The notes under the pieces were generated by a model that was given only the letters and a program-made list of their open reading frames with translations, ran no database searches and had not been told where the DNA came from. The position numbers were made by a program, and so were the translations under genes. Shown here in pieces: positions 21,939 to 34,212 of a DNA stretch of 64,000 nt (position 1 is its first letter; the number at the start of each line of letters is the position of its first letter). Origin of the DNA: Magicicada septendecula (Eukaryota; Arthropoda; Insecta; Hemiptera; Cicadidae); contig CM068373.1 in NCBI GenBank assembly GCA_034769895.1, forward strand, positions 201,294,134-201,358,133, read 5' to 3'.

Positions 21939-24899
21939 CAGACAGGTTAAATTATGCAAACGAGGGTGGAAGATTTCACACAGTTTTTTAAGGATTGTAC
22001 GTGAACCAAAAGTCACACAAATCAGCGACATATGTGAATACATAGCTGACGCCTGGTGCTTCAATTTGGCGTTAAGTGGTCATTAATCATGGGAACGGTT
22101 CAGACACCTTGTGAAATTTTGCCATAGCTGCCATAATTTGCACAGCGTAACATCCATAATTTGCATAGTGTAACTTTCCGAGATCCCCCTCTTTTAATTA
22201 ATGTATATTTGATTTGAATATCGATTGTAAATGATCTCGTGTTACAATTTGAAATGTTAATATGAACTCTCTTTACTTTTATATGCAGTAATTCTCTTTA
22301 GTGATGAATGGTAAATATTGTTTATGTAGCTAAATTGTGATAATGTTAATAGATAATATAATAATCGCCGGTCGGTGAATGAATGTAACCGTAGCGTCGA
22401 TGTTGCAGTGGAACTCCTCTTCACAGTTAAATGTCGTCTGTGTACGTACCGTCAAGTATCGTCTGGACAAATAATTTATAATGAAAACACTTTCACGTAC
22501 CTGATAGTACCTGGAAGTTCTGTCGTTCACTTACTCAAAATAAACTGCCAAGATGATCTTATGACCAGCTTACACTTTATAAACAAGGTTATACTACTCC
22601 TTGTATACAATATGGGCGCCACATGGGTTTACTTTAGGAAAAGTTCCCATGAAAAAACAAATTGATAAATTTTAGAACTGTGTAGGTTCACTTTATGCTT
22701 CGTTTAAATGCTTGAGGCATTTACAACAATTCAAATATAGTATGGTAATGCCTCTGTTCAAAATTATCTCACTGTACTCAATATTGAGTATTACTTAGCT
22801 AAATGAAATAAAAGTAACCAAAGTTTATACTGAATAAAATCGTGGGTTTATTTTACCCTTTAAAACAACTCAACAAATGAAAAAACAATTACTACATTAA
22901 TATAATCTTGATTTTAAGTTGCCCATCTACAATACGGCCTAGCTCAGTTTAGAACAATAAACTCTTATAACTATTAACAAATTTTACTTTTAATATATAA
23001 TTTACCTCACGGGTAGATTCTTTGAAATACAAATAGAACCTATTAAATGCCTTGACAGACGTTAGTATAATGATAATTCGTAATTTGGCCTCCTTTTAAA
23101 AACTCGTAATTATTTTTAAGGTTAGCGATCGTTGCGCTTACTTATATACTAACAATATTATGATGCTTAATCCTAGCACAAATATCTTACGTTGCATTAA
23201 TTAATCCACTAAATAAATTAATTCGGTGTATGTAATTAAAAGTTTTGTTGTCCTTGCGTCAGTACAATGTTGTTGAAATATGTTCAGTGCAAACAGATAA
23301 ACGATATAAATGGTCACTGTGTTACCTTATTTCTTTTTAATCATATAGATTAAAATTTAAAAAAACACTCCAGTGATCGGATTATAATGATCACTGGTTA
23401 ATTACACTTTGTACGCACTTGGAACGAGGAATCTGCCCTCTTTTTAATAAAACCGGGCTATGTAACTTACTGGTTAATATACTGTCGCTCGTTCCGAACA
23501 CACGCACTAATTGAAAAAATATTCACTTATTACTGTCGAAGCACTTTCAATGTGGTTAGTCGCTGTACGGTTGACTATTTTAAATAATTTTGAAACATTT
23601 ACTGTTGTTTAACTATATTAATTCATAAAAAGTATTTCGCTGACGAGCGGCGACTCTATCGCTCGAGTGAGGTGGTGAATCTGTAATCTGTGTAACGAAT
23701 TTCTCTGCGCTGCTGGTTATATACCCCTCCGCTGCATCGCGCTTAGAGAGTAAAATCGTTTAGTAAACTCTTTTTTGATTGGCTCTGATAACCGTTACAA
23801 TGACGTATTGTTTTTTATAACGGTCGCCGGAGCGAACGCTGTACGCAACTTTCGTTGTTATTTGTATTACCTGGACAATCTCTTAATTTTATTAACAAAA
23901 GATGCTAACACGCACTACGCACTTATTATAATTCCAATCTCGAGGTTATTACCATCACACTAAAGTTTAGTTTCTGGGCTTTAATTTGATATGGCTTAAC
24001 ACTGGTTTTAACCTCGTTTCCTTTGACAATGCTTACAAATAATGTTTTGAAACATGGTTTCTCACTGTCGTCTGCTAGCAATGCATAATGCGATCATTTC
24101 CTATCTTTTTACATTTAGTTATTTACACTGTGTTTTCTTTAGAACGTCATTATGTGAACACTAATACATATATGATTATACTTAAAAGCTATTTATCACT
24201 GTACAATATTAATTCTTAACATAATTATGGTAATACGCTATTATAAAAAATCCTTATTCTCTACAAACAAATTGTCTGGCCTACTCAATTTAAAGTTATA
24301 ACATTAATAATTGAGTGGTGTTATGTCACATCTCGTTTCATTATATTTATTGTTCAGTAAAGTTAATGTTCACTAGGAGTCCTGTTTCCCTATTAATTTA
24401 CCGACAAACATTTGTTTAGGCATGGGCTGGACACATTCTCAGCGTCATGTTTATTCCTTAATAATTGTTACTAATTACGTTTTGTCTAATAAGGAAGTTG
24501 CTTATCCATATTAGATTTCCTTTTACAACTATTTTTACCCACTAATATTACATCTGGGTTTGTACTTCTAGTTTTAATATACATTGTGGCCATAGCTATT
24601 CTAGTCATAGGTTTTGTTATTTATTGGTCATGGTTCTTTTATTTTCAGCCAAAATGCTGTTATCGTTATTATATTATTTCAATCATTATTTAGTCAGTTT
24701 TTCTTTTACATGACTCTACATTAATGTCATGGACTGGCTCGTTTGACAGCTTATTGTGAACTTTGCATGTCCATTAGTTAAAGTCAGTCATAGTGTTTGT
24801 TGTAGTGTCATGCAGTGTATTTGTCACTGCTTCTTGGGATCCTTCCTCTTCTTTCTTCTTTCCTGGTCCTTCTCTTCTTTGCTACATTCATTATAAATG
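21937..24899. other. AT-rich region with no gene
   Basis: No ORF of recognisable family. Two LTR-like hints on the minus strand: a TATA-like GTATATAAC near 23718-23726 followed by GC-richer sequence, and a stretch near 22609-22625 that on the minus strand reads TGGCGCCCATATTG, like the first nine bases of a Lys-type PBS. These could be the promoter and PBS of a minus-strand LTR remnant. Boundaries are not resolvable by eye. Confidence 0.35.
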
Positions 24900-26748
24900 A
24901 TTCACTTTTATTACTTTAGTGTAGCTATTTACCCTTCTGGTGAGTGTCTAGGTTATGTAACATTTTGTGGTGTTACAATAGACAATGCTTAATATTATAC
25001 CTAACCATTGGTGTAATAATATTTATAAAAAAGTGTGCGCTTCATAAAAAGACGCATAGGTTGAAAGTGATGATGAAACCGACGCGCCTGCCAGTCCAAA
25101 GTTGTCAGAAACAGTTTCCAACAGGTATTGCAATGGGCAGCAGTATAAAACCCCAGCGACCGACACACTCTTTCTCAGATCAAGTTCATTTAGTAAGAGG
25201 AATCCATGCATCTCAACAACGTAAACTTTACAAAGTTGTAGTAATGTTTTGAACAGTAGTCAATATACTGAAGTGCGATGGAACCGGCATTACGTCGGTG
25301 CAGTTATTAAAGAACGAGTGATTTAAAAGAAAAGACTGTATTAATGAAGCTACAAGAGTCATAATTACGTAGAACTTCTAGACAGCTACGAGGGACAAGA
25401 AAGAAGAGGAGAGGAACTAGACATCTACGAGAGGACGCAGGGACAACACATGCATCTACATCCAGCCGTTCATCATCAAGATTAGAGGTCCACGTCAGAA
25501 CTCAGCATCCAGGAGACGGAGCGAGGAATTCAACGACATAGAGACAAGAGGAGCTGATACCGAAGAGGATCATCAAACTCGAGAGTCTGGCTGACGGTAA
25601 CAACAATTTAAATGGGTGCAGGAAAAATGCAGGTGACTCGAACATTTATTTAATATTATAAATGACCCTGAAGTCTATCACCAAAAGCTAGTTTCCATAT
25701 CCAAGTTTACAGAACATTAATATATTTTTTTAATTGGAACAATGAATAAATAATTGTTAGAAATATAAATGAGAATAGAGAATATCATAATAAGTAATCT
25801 CATAATTAAATGGTCAAGAAAGAACCATAGTTTATTATATTTTGTAATTAATTAAATGAGTAATTTTTAAATATGAGATTTACGTAATACTTAATTAATT
25901 GAGACATTACAATTAGAATCAATTAACGTAAAGAAGATTCTCTATTAATATTTGAATTAATTAAAAGTTTCATTTACGTGGTATACATTGGAATCACCCT
26001 TGTAAAGACTAGATCAATTATTTAAATGTTAATGTTATACGTATTAAATACGTTTCCTATTGTATTTATATGTATAGTACTAACACAAGCTGTGCTACCG
26101 AGACGCCTGAAGAGCGGGGGATTTACTGAATGATAACGCGTGCTTGTGTTGGTGCGGTATTACTGGTTCTGTAAATATTGTTCAGTAAGCTATATGCAAT
26201 TAGAAATAACCGTGCGAGAGACAGTGTTAAACGTATTTTAAATGTGTAGTAGTACCGTGATAAGTGCAGTGGAATGGCAAACGTCACCGCATTCCTTGTT
26301 GGGTTGCAAAGCTTAACACATGATAGTATATGTCTGTGTACTATTTCAGGTCATATATAATGTATGTGTGTATATACTATGTCTTAGAAGTATAAGAAAT
26401 CAGAGTTAAACACATTATGAGTATATTATATTCGGGTTGAATATAAGGATTCATATAACAAGAAACCCACAATTGAACAATTTAAATAACATGACAATTT
26501 GTGATTTTTGAATAAATCAAATGAATATGCTTTTCTTGAAACAGTCGTACTAATTTTGCAACCAGAACTCAATCCTCTGCCGTGCTTATCCACACTCAAC
26601 CAACGACCAAAGCCTGCGACCCAGCCGGGGAACATCAAGGTAAATACTAATGAAGAAGAGTATACCTCCGAGACGTGAGTAAGTGCGCGCATACAAGTAA
26701 TAGCGTATGTGTAAAAAGTAAGTGCATAAAAATAACGTTGTATAGTAA
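24900..26748 (+). repeat. Element I: LTR-like region (single copy, boundaries uncertain)
   Basis: A TATA box (TATAAAA, 25144-25150) is followed by GC-richer, stop-rich sequence as in LTR R/U5 regions, and the region ends at a PBS-like site (26749). No second copy is in the window, so LTR status rests on promoter plus PBS only. Confidence 0.4.
25144..25150 (+). promoter_or_regulatory. TATA box candidate
   Basis: TATAAAA in a GC-richer setting (GCAGTATAAAACCCCAGCG), about 30 bp before a CTTTCTCAGATC initiator-like stretch. Confidence 0.45.
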
Positions 26749-26826
26749 TGTCGCTGCCAACGTGGGGCCCCGACATAAAGAGAATAAATGTTAAATACCA
26801 TTACAAGTAAATGGCGCCCTGGTAAT
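26749..26826 (+). other. Element I PBS-like sites (two in tandem)
   Basis: TGTCGCTGCCAACGTGGGGC at 26749 is a near match to the tRNA-Lys1,2 PBS TGGCGCCCAACGTGGGGC. A second start, TGGCGCCCTGG, lies at 26812. Both are preceded by AGTAA or AGTAAA. Confidence 0.5.
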
Positions 26827-26904
26827 AAAGAAAGTCTAATAAATAATTAGCAAAATATTGTAAGAAAGAATTAATAGTCAATTTGTGTAATAAATCATAT
26901 TACA

Positions 26905-27833
26905 TCAGCAGCTTTTAATGAACAACTTACGTGGGCAATTACCTTGTGTTCACCTTGGTTATTCCGCTGATATAACACTCCGCCGATCGCATAGTCCGAC
27001 GCGTCACAATTAAGTACATAAGTCCCTTCTTTTTCAGGATGGAATATATGCAGGTTCTTTCTATACAAGTCCTTGGTAGCATTGAATGCTGCCTCATACT
27101 GCTCTTCCCATCGCCATTTGGTATTTTTCCTTAGTAGTTCCAGAAGTGGTTCTATTCAGGTGTGAAACGACGAAAATACCCGGTCAATCCAAGGAATGCC
27201 CTGATATCTTTTGCTTTCTTGGGGTTAGGAAAATCCGTGATGGCCTGGATTTTCTCAGAATCGATACTGACCCAATCTGCCGAAATAATATGACCTAAGA
27301 ATTTTATTTGGGATTTTCAAAACTCACACTTGTCCAAGTTAAGCAAAAGATTGACATCTCTTAACTTTCGGAAGACACTATCGAGGTGATTTAAATGCTC
27401 TTCGAAAGATTTAGATATTACAAGTATGTTGTCCACAAACACACTTACGAATTTTCTACATCCGGTCCTAGTGCCAATTCTAGACATTTAACCATTGCAG
27501 CAAGGCTGGTCACTAACCCGAAAGTAACTACCTTAAAGTGGTAGTATTTGTTCTTATAAAAGAATGCCGTAAATTTGCGGCAATCTTCAGCTAATGGAAT
27601 CCGCCAAAACCCGCTTTTGAGGTCCAGCCTCGACATGTACCTGACCCCTTGACATTTTATAAATAGGTTCTCGGCATTGGGTGCACAATCTTAGCACTTT
27701 TTCGTTATGCTGTTTAGGTTGCGCATATCTAAACAAATACGTATATCGTTATTATTTTTTTAACCACTACCAGAGGATTAAGGAAGTTACTATCAGCACA
27801 TTCAATAATATCATTTATTAACATTTTATTAAT
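26905..27833 (-). pseudogene. Element C pol, RT and start of RNase H
   Basis: Minus-strand frames give RT motifs SRLDLKSGFWRIPL and KFTAFF...FKVVTFGL (27445-27636), then the catalytic-site region VFVDNILVISKS near 27420-27450. The canonical YVDD reads FVDN here, so the second catalytic Asp is Asn. The downstream parts NLDKCEF, KFLGHIIS and GYFRRFTPE are recognisable, and RNase H begins with NCDASDYAIGGVLYQ near 26970-27015 and ends at about SLKAAD. Multiple stops and frameshifts. Typical Ty3/gypsy RT, non-functional. Confidence 0.75.
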
Positions 27834-28265
27834 TTATTCCTCAACTTGTCCTTGGTAGTGTAATGGAATTGGATAGGTTTTCCGGACAAACTTATTTTCA
27901 TCAATTACATTTATCCTATGCTCATATATGTTAGTAATGGTATGTTCGTTTTTAAAAACCAATTCGTATTTGTTTAAGATATTATTTAACCATTTCTCTT
28001 GATCAGCTGTTAGTTTATTGCCGGTGAACTGGCCGCTACTCATTATCATATCTACGAGATTAAAAACTGGCTTTTGTATGTTAGTACACTGCTCGGCCTG
28101 CTTCAAGTCGCTGTCAGCATATCCCAATTTAACTGTGTATAATTTATTTCGAATTCTGCATGTAATTTTTTTGTTACTGAAATCGATTGTGGCATGTATT
28201 ATTCTTAAAGTGTCAGTACCTAATATAACGTCATATACTAGATTTTTAACTATAAGTACTGTCAC
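27834..28265 (-). pseudogene. Element C pol, protease C-terminus and linker to RT
   Basis: A 143-residue frame containing NLVYDVILGTDTLRII (C-terminal part of the aspartic protease), a connector, and KTYPIPLHYQGQVEE at the RT N-terminus. The protease active site lies upstream (28433-28441) in another frame, so a shift separates the two. The first Met is not a native start. Confidence 0.7.
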
Positions 28266-28379
28266 TTCAATTTCTATGCCTTGTGTAATTATTTATATAA
28301 GTGCTTGTTTACAAATAATTTGTGTATCTCCGGTCACCGTAGTAACCATAGTATTATTTACAAGATAGGTGTTTTCTTA

Positions 28380-28500
28380 AATTAGTGCTTATGTTTGTTA
28401 ATAAATTTTTCATTAATTAATGACACTTGCGCACCACTATCTAGCAAAACATTACCAACACAATCATTAATTCTCGCTATCACAACAATGTCATTATTGT
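28380..28500 (-). pseudogene. Element C protease active-site segment
   Basis: On the minus strand the frame reads GNVLLDSGAQVSLINEKF, with the catalytic DSG at 28433-28441. This is the standard aspartic-protease signature of LTR elements. Too short and in a different frame from the C-terminal part, so decayed. Confidence 0.7.
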
Positions 28501-28738
28501 CCTCAACTCTAGTATTTTCCACACATTCATCCACACAGTTATTATATATTAATTCATTCCTAACATTAACAGGGTATAAGCCAGAAGCAATGTATACATT
28601 ACCATCACTATTATTGCTAACATATGATTTCCGATACTACAGTTTGTTATTGTATGGTTTAATTGTATTTGTATTCTTATTTTTATTTATATTATTAATC
28701 TTATTGCACGGACCCACGCCGTGCAACCTTACACGTTT

Positions 28739-28870
28739 TTATGGCTGCTCTTCATTTGCATTGGTCTCGGTAATTGCCGATACTCTGCTTTGATTGAATC
28801 TTTGAAATCTTGGTTTATTTTTAAACTGTTGTTGTTGTTGTTGTTGTGGCTGAAATTGTTTACGTGATTG

Positions 28871-28936
<66 letters not shown>

Positions 28937-29140
28937 TGGGTTATCCACATTATCCCATTTAGTCAATAACAAGAGTAGTTCTTCTAAGGATTTAACCCCT
29001 TGTGTAATAACCACGATTTGAATTCCGCATGTAAAATGGTGACCTAACTTACTTACCATTTCTGCTACTGTCACTTCCGGTTCCAGATACTTGGCTCGAG
29101 ACATCAGCTGGATTAAATAGTTTCCTTTTGAACCATTCAT
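28739..29140 (-). pseudogene. Element C Gag, C-terminal half with poly-Asn tract
   Basis: 133 residues. The first half (YLIQLMSRAKYLEPEVTV ... VVITQGVKSLEELLLL) matches F's gag core (YIIQQVERAKHLTPAFSE ... VFTQGIRTVDELLILV). It is followed by a run of more than 20 Asn encoded by the (ATT)n tract, then a Gln/Arg-rich basic tail without CCHC knuckles. The upstream core continues in another frame at 29137. Confidence 0.75.
28871..28936 (+). repeat. (ATT)22 microsatellite inside gag
   Basis: Pure ATT repeats; on the minus strand they are AAT codons giving poly-Asn in Gag of element C. Confidence 0.95.
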
Positions 29141-29394
29141 ACTTGAATATATATTCCAAATTTCAGCTGTACACAGATCTTTCTTTGTATCTCGCTGTTC
29201 CAGTACCTACCCCTAAAATGCTGCACCAGATCTTCACACATACATACCTTGTCCTGTATGATGGTGAACCATTCAGCCGCGGTACCTTTTAACCTTCTCA
29301 CCACCCAGTTTATTTTGTCCATTTCGCATCCATATTTCCATATTTCTCTCGCAGTTTTTGAGAAAGTGGAGGGGATTTTCAGTATCTCTACCAT
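29137..29394 (-). pseudogene. Element C Gag core
   Basis: 85 residues with the retrotransposon-gag pattern DKINWVVRRLKGTAAEWF ... FRGRYWNSEIQRKI. It is homologous to F (DKIQWVVNAMRDSARKWY ... FESRYWNSHTQRLL) and to A. It is frameshifted relative to both neighbours. Confidence 0.75.
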
Positions 29395-29556
29395 AGAATT
29401 TTAATTACGAATTGGGTTCATCACAAGTTTTGTAAATATATGTGGTCAGGTTCGCTGGTGTCGGGGTACTCTGGTGTCGGGTCAGCTGTTGTTTTAACTC
29501 CTGTATCCGCTGTTCCTGCTCTGCTACAGCATTCATGTATGATGTATGATTTACCA

Positions 29557-29842
29557 TTATATCTTCCATGACATTGATCTTAGCTTCACAGTCACTAAGA
29601 GTGAATTATTAGCTTCTAGTGCTAGCTCAATGTTAGTACGAATTAAATCGACTTTCTCTCCGATACGCTTTTCTGTCGATTCTAAAAGTTGTTTAGCTTG
29701 TTCATGCACAGTGGTAAAAATTTTCTTATTCTCGTCATGTAATGATCTATTTTGTTTTATTGCTTCCTCTTTATTAGCTCTATTTTTTTCATTGGCTAAT
29801 ACTGCAGCTAACATATTTTAAAATTTCGATTCAGCCATATTT
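29557..29842 (-). pseudogene. Element C Gag N-terminal coiled coil
   Basis: 85 residues beginning MLAAVLANEKNRANKEEAIK, rich in Glu, Lys, Asn and Ala with heptad spacing, then a frame break. A possible earlier start (MAESKF) lies near 29837 in a shifted frame. It occupies the same place as the coiled-coil N-termini of A, B, D and F. Confidence 0.55.
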
Positions 29843-30180
29843 ATAGTTATTTTATATATTCAAACAAATATTATGGTCCTTATTTAACATAAACGGCACT
29901 CTTACTATTATAGTATTAATGTTCAGTTTATATGTTGTACAACGTCACAGACTAGTATCGTAATCAAATGTTCACAATACTTAACTTAATACATATACAG
30001 ATAATAATTCAAACCTCCAAATAAACTAAATTAATAATACTGTTCAAATATCTGCTTACAGAGAATATTCAACAAATTATATACACTCCCTGCTTACAAA
30101 TAGAATACACACAAAATAGTCCAAATGAATCTAGTCTTTACATAATTAAATATATAATATTAATAAATTATAATAAAATC

Positions 30181-30199
30181 GTGCCACACGTCAGCGCCA
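30181..30199 (-). other. Element C primer-binding site
   Basis: On the minus strand, TGGCGCTGACGTGTGGCAC, a near match to the tRNA-Lys1,2 PBS (TGGCGCCCAACGTGGGGC). It lies upstream of C's gag in the correct orientation. Confidence 0.6.
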
Positions 30200-30680
30200 A
30201 ATATCTCTATGCGACTATACAAATAAATATTTTCACATAGGATAATTATGTGTGTATAAATTATGCACAAGTCTATATTGGAACTGTAGAAAAAAGATTT
30301 ATTTATAACACAAGTAAATAATTGTTTATATGATATATTTAAATTAAACAAAATGTCATGTACAGTATTTTATTTGTTTTCAAGAGTTTATATATTCAGT
30401 TTTGGCAGGTTTTACTTGAAACGTAGAATTCCTTTACACTCGGCATGACGTCACTTGCTCCATCGCTGTTACCGCTCCTCTCTGCAATGATCGCCAGTCT
30501 CCTCTCTCACTCTCTTTCTCCGCTGGGGTTTACCGAACAGCTGATAACACTGATGCAGATTTTAGGCACGAATTGTCACATTCCGAATCGTTTGTTTACT
30601 CGCTTGCAATTGGTTATTATTAATTATCGTTACTCAGGGTGATAATGATTGATATTATTTAAAAGCGGTGTATAATGCTT
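30200..30680 (-). repeat. Element C 5' LTR (outer boundary uncertain)
   Basis: Lies just upstream of the PBS on the minus strand. It contains a TATA box (TATATAAAC, 30387-30395) and a GC-richer stretch. TGTAAGCATTATACACC near 30673 on the minus strand is a possible LTR start. No second copy in the window confirms the limits. Confidence 0.45.
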
Positions 30681-30722
30681 ACACCTTCCGGCTATTCTTG
30701 AAGTGTTCCGCGTTAATAAGGA

Positions 30723-30779
30723 TTTATCACGGTAGTGATAAATAGGGAGATTTATCTCCCTAAGTGGAAATCTTCCACT
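30723..30779. repeat. Three contiguous perfect hairpins
   Basis: TTTATCAC-GGTA-GTGATAAA (30723-30742), TAGGGAGAT-TT-ATCTCCCTA (30743-30762) and AGTGGAA-ATC-TTCCACT (30763-30779). Stems of 8, 9 and 7 bp follow one another with no spacer. Role unknown. Confidence 0.9.
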
Positions 30780-30885
30780 AACACGTAATCGCACTTGAAT
30801 ATTTTATAACTGGTATATTTTATAACACTTTATGCACATTTATGATACCTAAAATAATTTTGTTTTCCATTTGTTTACCAAATAA

Positions 30886-31083
30886 TTATTATGGAACAGA
30901 TATGTAGATGATATATTGGTCATATATAATCCTAGCATAAAAATGAACATTTAATAATACTAAATAAATTAAATACATACAATGATAATGTGAAATTTAC
31001 ATTTGAAGAGGAAGTAAAGAGAAGAATCAATTTTTTGGACATTGATATTCAAATTGGAAAAGATAACGAAATAACTACTGAAC
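30886..31083 (+). pseudogene. Penelope-like element RT fragment
   Basis: One frame gives LLWNRYVDDILVIYNPSIK, with the YVDD catalytic box at 30901-30912 and the preceding W-x-R common in Penelope-like RTs. After a stop and frameshift, 30960-31082 reads KFTFEEEVKRRINFLDIDIQIG, matching the 'KFT-E-E ... FLD' block that follows YVDD in Penelope-like RTs rather than in LTR elements. About 60 residues in all. A C-run and T-rich sequence follow at once, so it is a small dead fragment. Confidence 0.65.
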
Positions 31084-32131
31084 CCCCCCCTTTTATTTTA
31101 TAAGTTTTTTGTAATTTTTTTTTATTTATTTATTTTTTTTTTTTTGCAAAAGGGGAGAAACACAATATTTAAAACTAGGTAAAGAACCTAGAGGAAGCAT
31201 AAAGAGTGCAAGGCCCAAGCTACAATCACAGACATGTCCACTGGTGGATGACAGGACTTGCAAATGAAAAACTCTATTAACAAAACAAGTGTGAACTTCA
31301 TTCAGCGTGCAAGCATTTACAGGATATTGCAAAGCATACTTTAGCAATGAATAAAATGATGAGTAAACTTGAAATACATCTTTACATACATGTCATAATA
31401 CTCCACAGTATAAGATTGTGAGTGAGTATTTAATTCAGTGGCAGTAAAAGAGTGGATGCCACGCTATCTCAAAACGACATTGTAAATCTCTTAACATGTG
31501 ATATTTGAGCTTAAATTCAAATTGTCTACACCCTGCCACGCTATGTCCAAGATAATTCTTACAATAATTTTGTGTTCACATGTAATATGGAAATCACTGA
31601 GTGCTATATAAAGTATAAATTAAATAGGCTAGCCTTTTCAGTAATTCTGTAAGCACATGTGCTATCATATCATAATTTTTGTCACATTCCCCCCAAATTG
31701 AAAATTACACACAAACACATACATAACACATATAACACACATCCACCATTTCTGTACCGACCCTCTCACAATAACCCTTTGTAATAAATGTACACACACA
31801 CATATATATATATATATAAAACAAAGCGAGCTTGGTACTTCCCAGTTAATCACCCATAATATGAGAATTTAAATAACACCGGAAATGGAAATGCCCCCAA
31901 CAGAACCAGAGATTCAAAAATATTAATTAACTACCACATCAATAATTATGAAGCAAACTCTGAGTATTTAATCATGTTAATAGTTTAAGCCACCACACGT
32001 GAAGAAATCAGACAGCCCCCCACTCCTGAATTATGCCAGCACGGCGGGACATGTGCAAGCAGGATATAACTAACACTCAGATAAATTAAATTAATAAAAA
32101 AGGACGGAAAACTTAGAGCCGTTCATGCGGA

Positions 32132-32200
<69 letters not shown>

Positions 32201-33080
32201 AATTTCTTTACATAGTATAAGAAGCTATAACAGGTTGCATAAGACTTAATTATATAAAAGGTCCACACATGCAGGCACAAAAATTAACGTGTGAGTTTTT
32301 GCAGAACTTGAGCAAATTAAACGCGGTATCATGAGTCTGCTTCTGAGAGCGTCTGTCGATTTACAAAGTGGTGGTAGATGAGAGAGTGTAAAGTAAAACA
32401 GAAGGGTCCCACCTGGATCGTCCGGCGTAACTAAGTGACACTGGTTAAGCTGTAGTGTATAGGTAGCACAGCTAATTCCTGGGGGCAGAGTTCCTCTACG
32501 AGTGTGTCTGTGTGTGTGTCCCAACTGACGGCATCTCATGGCTCAAGTATTATCTCTGCCAGAAGGGTAGACAGTTGTTCGTCTAGACCCGACACCCATC
32601 TCGCCATTGTTCGAGCACCTGTGACAGGCAATAAGTTGTATAGGGTGTCATAAGGAACATAATCTCACCACAGCTCGCACACACACCATCATTATAAAAT
32701 TGAGAACACCCACTCCAATGCTTGGTAGCAACCAGAAACACATCACCGCTTATTCGTATTAACAATGATCGGACCACCAGACGTACCTTATTTCATTCAA
32801 CAAAGTAATTTGTTTAAGTGTTCCATTCATGACATGATTCTGTCTATGTATACTATACTTATTAACAACACTAAAAGCAGCTGAGTGTAAGATATCTATT
32901 GCCATTTTACATTACTTTAATCAGTTTAATACGCTACATTCATGTCCATTATAAGTTAATTTAATAAGTTAATCTCTAATTTAATTTAATACCCGAATTC
33001 AAGACTAACACACGTGCACACACAAGTTATCGTTTACCACTAAAGCTGAAACACTAACAAAAAAAAATATTTTAGGGTTA
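31084..33080. other. Non-coding region, nothing recognised
   Basis: Low-complexity C, T and A runs at 31085-31145, a (TA)n tract near 31802-31818 and a (GT)n tract at 32136-32199. Short ORFs here show no family signature. GCCACGCTATCTCA (near 31459) and GCCACGCTATGTCC (near 31537) are a short local repeat. Confidence 0.5.
32136..32199 (+). repeat. (GT)32 microsatellite
   Basis: Pure GT dinucleotides, about 64 bp. Confidence 0.95.
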
Positions 33081-33084
33081 AAAT

Positions 33085-34212
33085 TGAAACACTATAAATT
33101 TACGACAAATATATAATACTCGGGTCCCTAATTCGGGGCCAATGAAACACTAAATTTCTTTCAAATACTAAAATCTTACTCTTACCTTCGGGTTCGGGTC
33201 CAGAGTCGTTCAGACGAAACCAGCTACAGAAAGGATTATTTGAAGGTTATCAGTACACATATAAATACACAATTTGTTTTAAAACCAATCGCTTCTAGTT
33301 TATTAACCACATTAATTACTTCATTTTACTTGGACATCAATTAAAACTGGTATATTATTTTATATTATCAGTAAGTGTTATTAACGAATAACATGACATC
33401 AAACAAATTTACAAATGAAATCTTTTTTACTTCTAACCTATTACAAATTGTTTATATTTGAAATGAACCAGTACATATTTATCTCTTTTCCCCTTGCTAT
33501 TTTCTTTTACCAAAATCCCTTCCCTTAGAACTCTCAATTATTTAGGTTTACATGTTTATCAGCTATCATCATTTGTTTTAAATTGATTTACATATATATG
33601 TAAGGTTGTTAGTTACCCGTCCACCGTGCGTGTCCATATGGTTTGTTGCGCCGTCTCGTGATAACCGTTTTACTCGTTTTTCGGGCGCACTCACGCAATT
33701 ATTTATTAGTTTACAGTATTTACTTAGATTTTCACTGTTTTAATTCAATGTTTCCACATGTGGTAAATTAATAGTCGGCCGACGTAACTTTGTTCGAACA
33801 CTTGATGTTTTGTAGGCTGGCCGCGCGGCCGTGAGTTACAATACAACTGGCCGCGCTATATTGTTTGTACACTTTTATAGATATTTTAAACCCGCTACAT
33901 TGTTCACACTTTACTAGTTGTTTTACTGGATAGGCCGATTACAGTATTTTCGGCCTATCTTACACCCGAGGCCACCGTTTAATTTAACCAGCTGCACTGT
34001 ATGCTGCTGCTTACTGGCTGCTGTTCACCTGCATACTGTAATTCCCAAAGCCTGCTACTGGGGCAATTGCGCAATGCGTCTAGACTGTTGTTTAGACTAA
34101 CAGTGTATGTTGTACTGGGGCTCCCCACAGGTGAAGTCTGACAATTTGAAAATTCTGAATCGATACAAAATAAAATTAAAACTATGGGATCACACACTTC
34201 TGTACCGTTACA
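33085..34212 (-). repeat. Element D 3' LTR (left copy)
   Basis: 1128 bp; matches 37181-37977 apart from a block of about 330 bp (near 33370-33700) that the right copy lacks. It contains the internal PBS-like site at 33122-33141. Confidence 0.85.

Larger units (their letters stand above)
26905..30680 (-). mobile_element. Element C: decayed Ty3/gypsy gag-pol element, 3' truncated
   Basis: On the minus strand, from high to low coordinates: LTR-like promoter, PBS (30181-30199), gag N-terminus, gag core, Asn-rich tail, protease, RT and the beginning of RNase H. RNase H stops near 26905, where unrelated sequence (I) begins, so the integrase and 3' LTR are absent. Frames shift several times. The gag core is clearly related to that of element F. 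Confidence 0.8.

Noticed and set aside
21837..22086. ORFs of alternating Cys-Val or Thr-His over 21837-22086
   Set aside because: They are translations of the (GT)n microsatellite.
28729..28950. Poly-Ile ORF on the minus strand
   Set aside because: It is another frame of the (ATT)n tract inside the C gag gene.
31126..32777. Short minus-strand ORFs at 31126-32777 as host genes
   Set aside because: Each is under 100 codons with no family signature, in low-complexity sequence.
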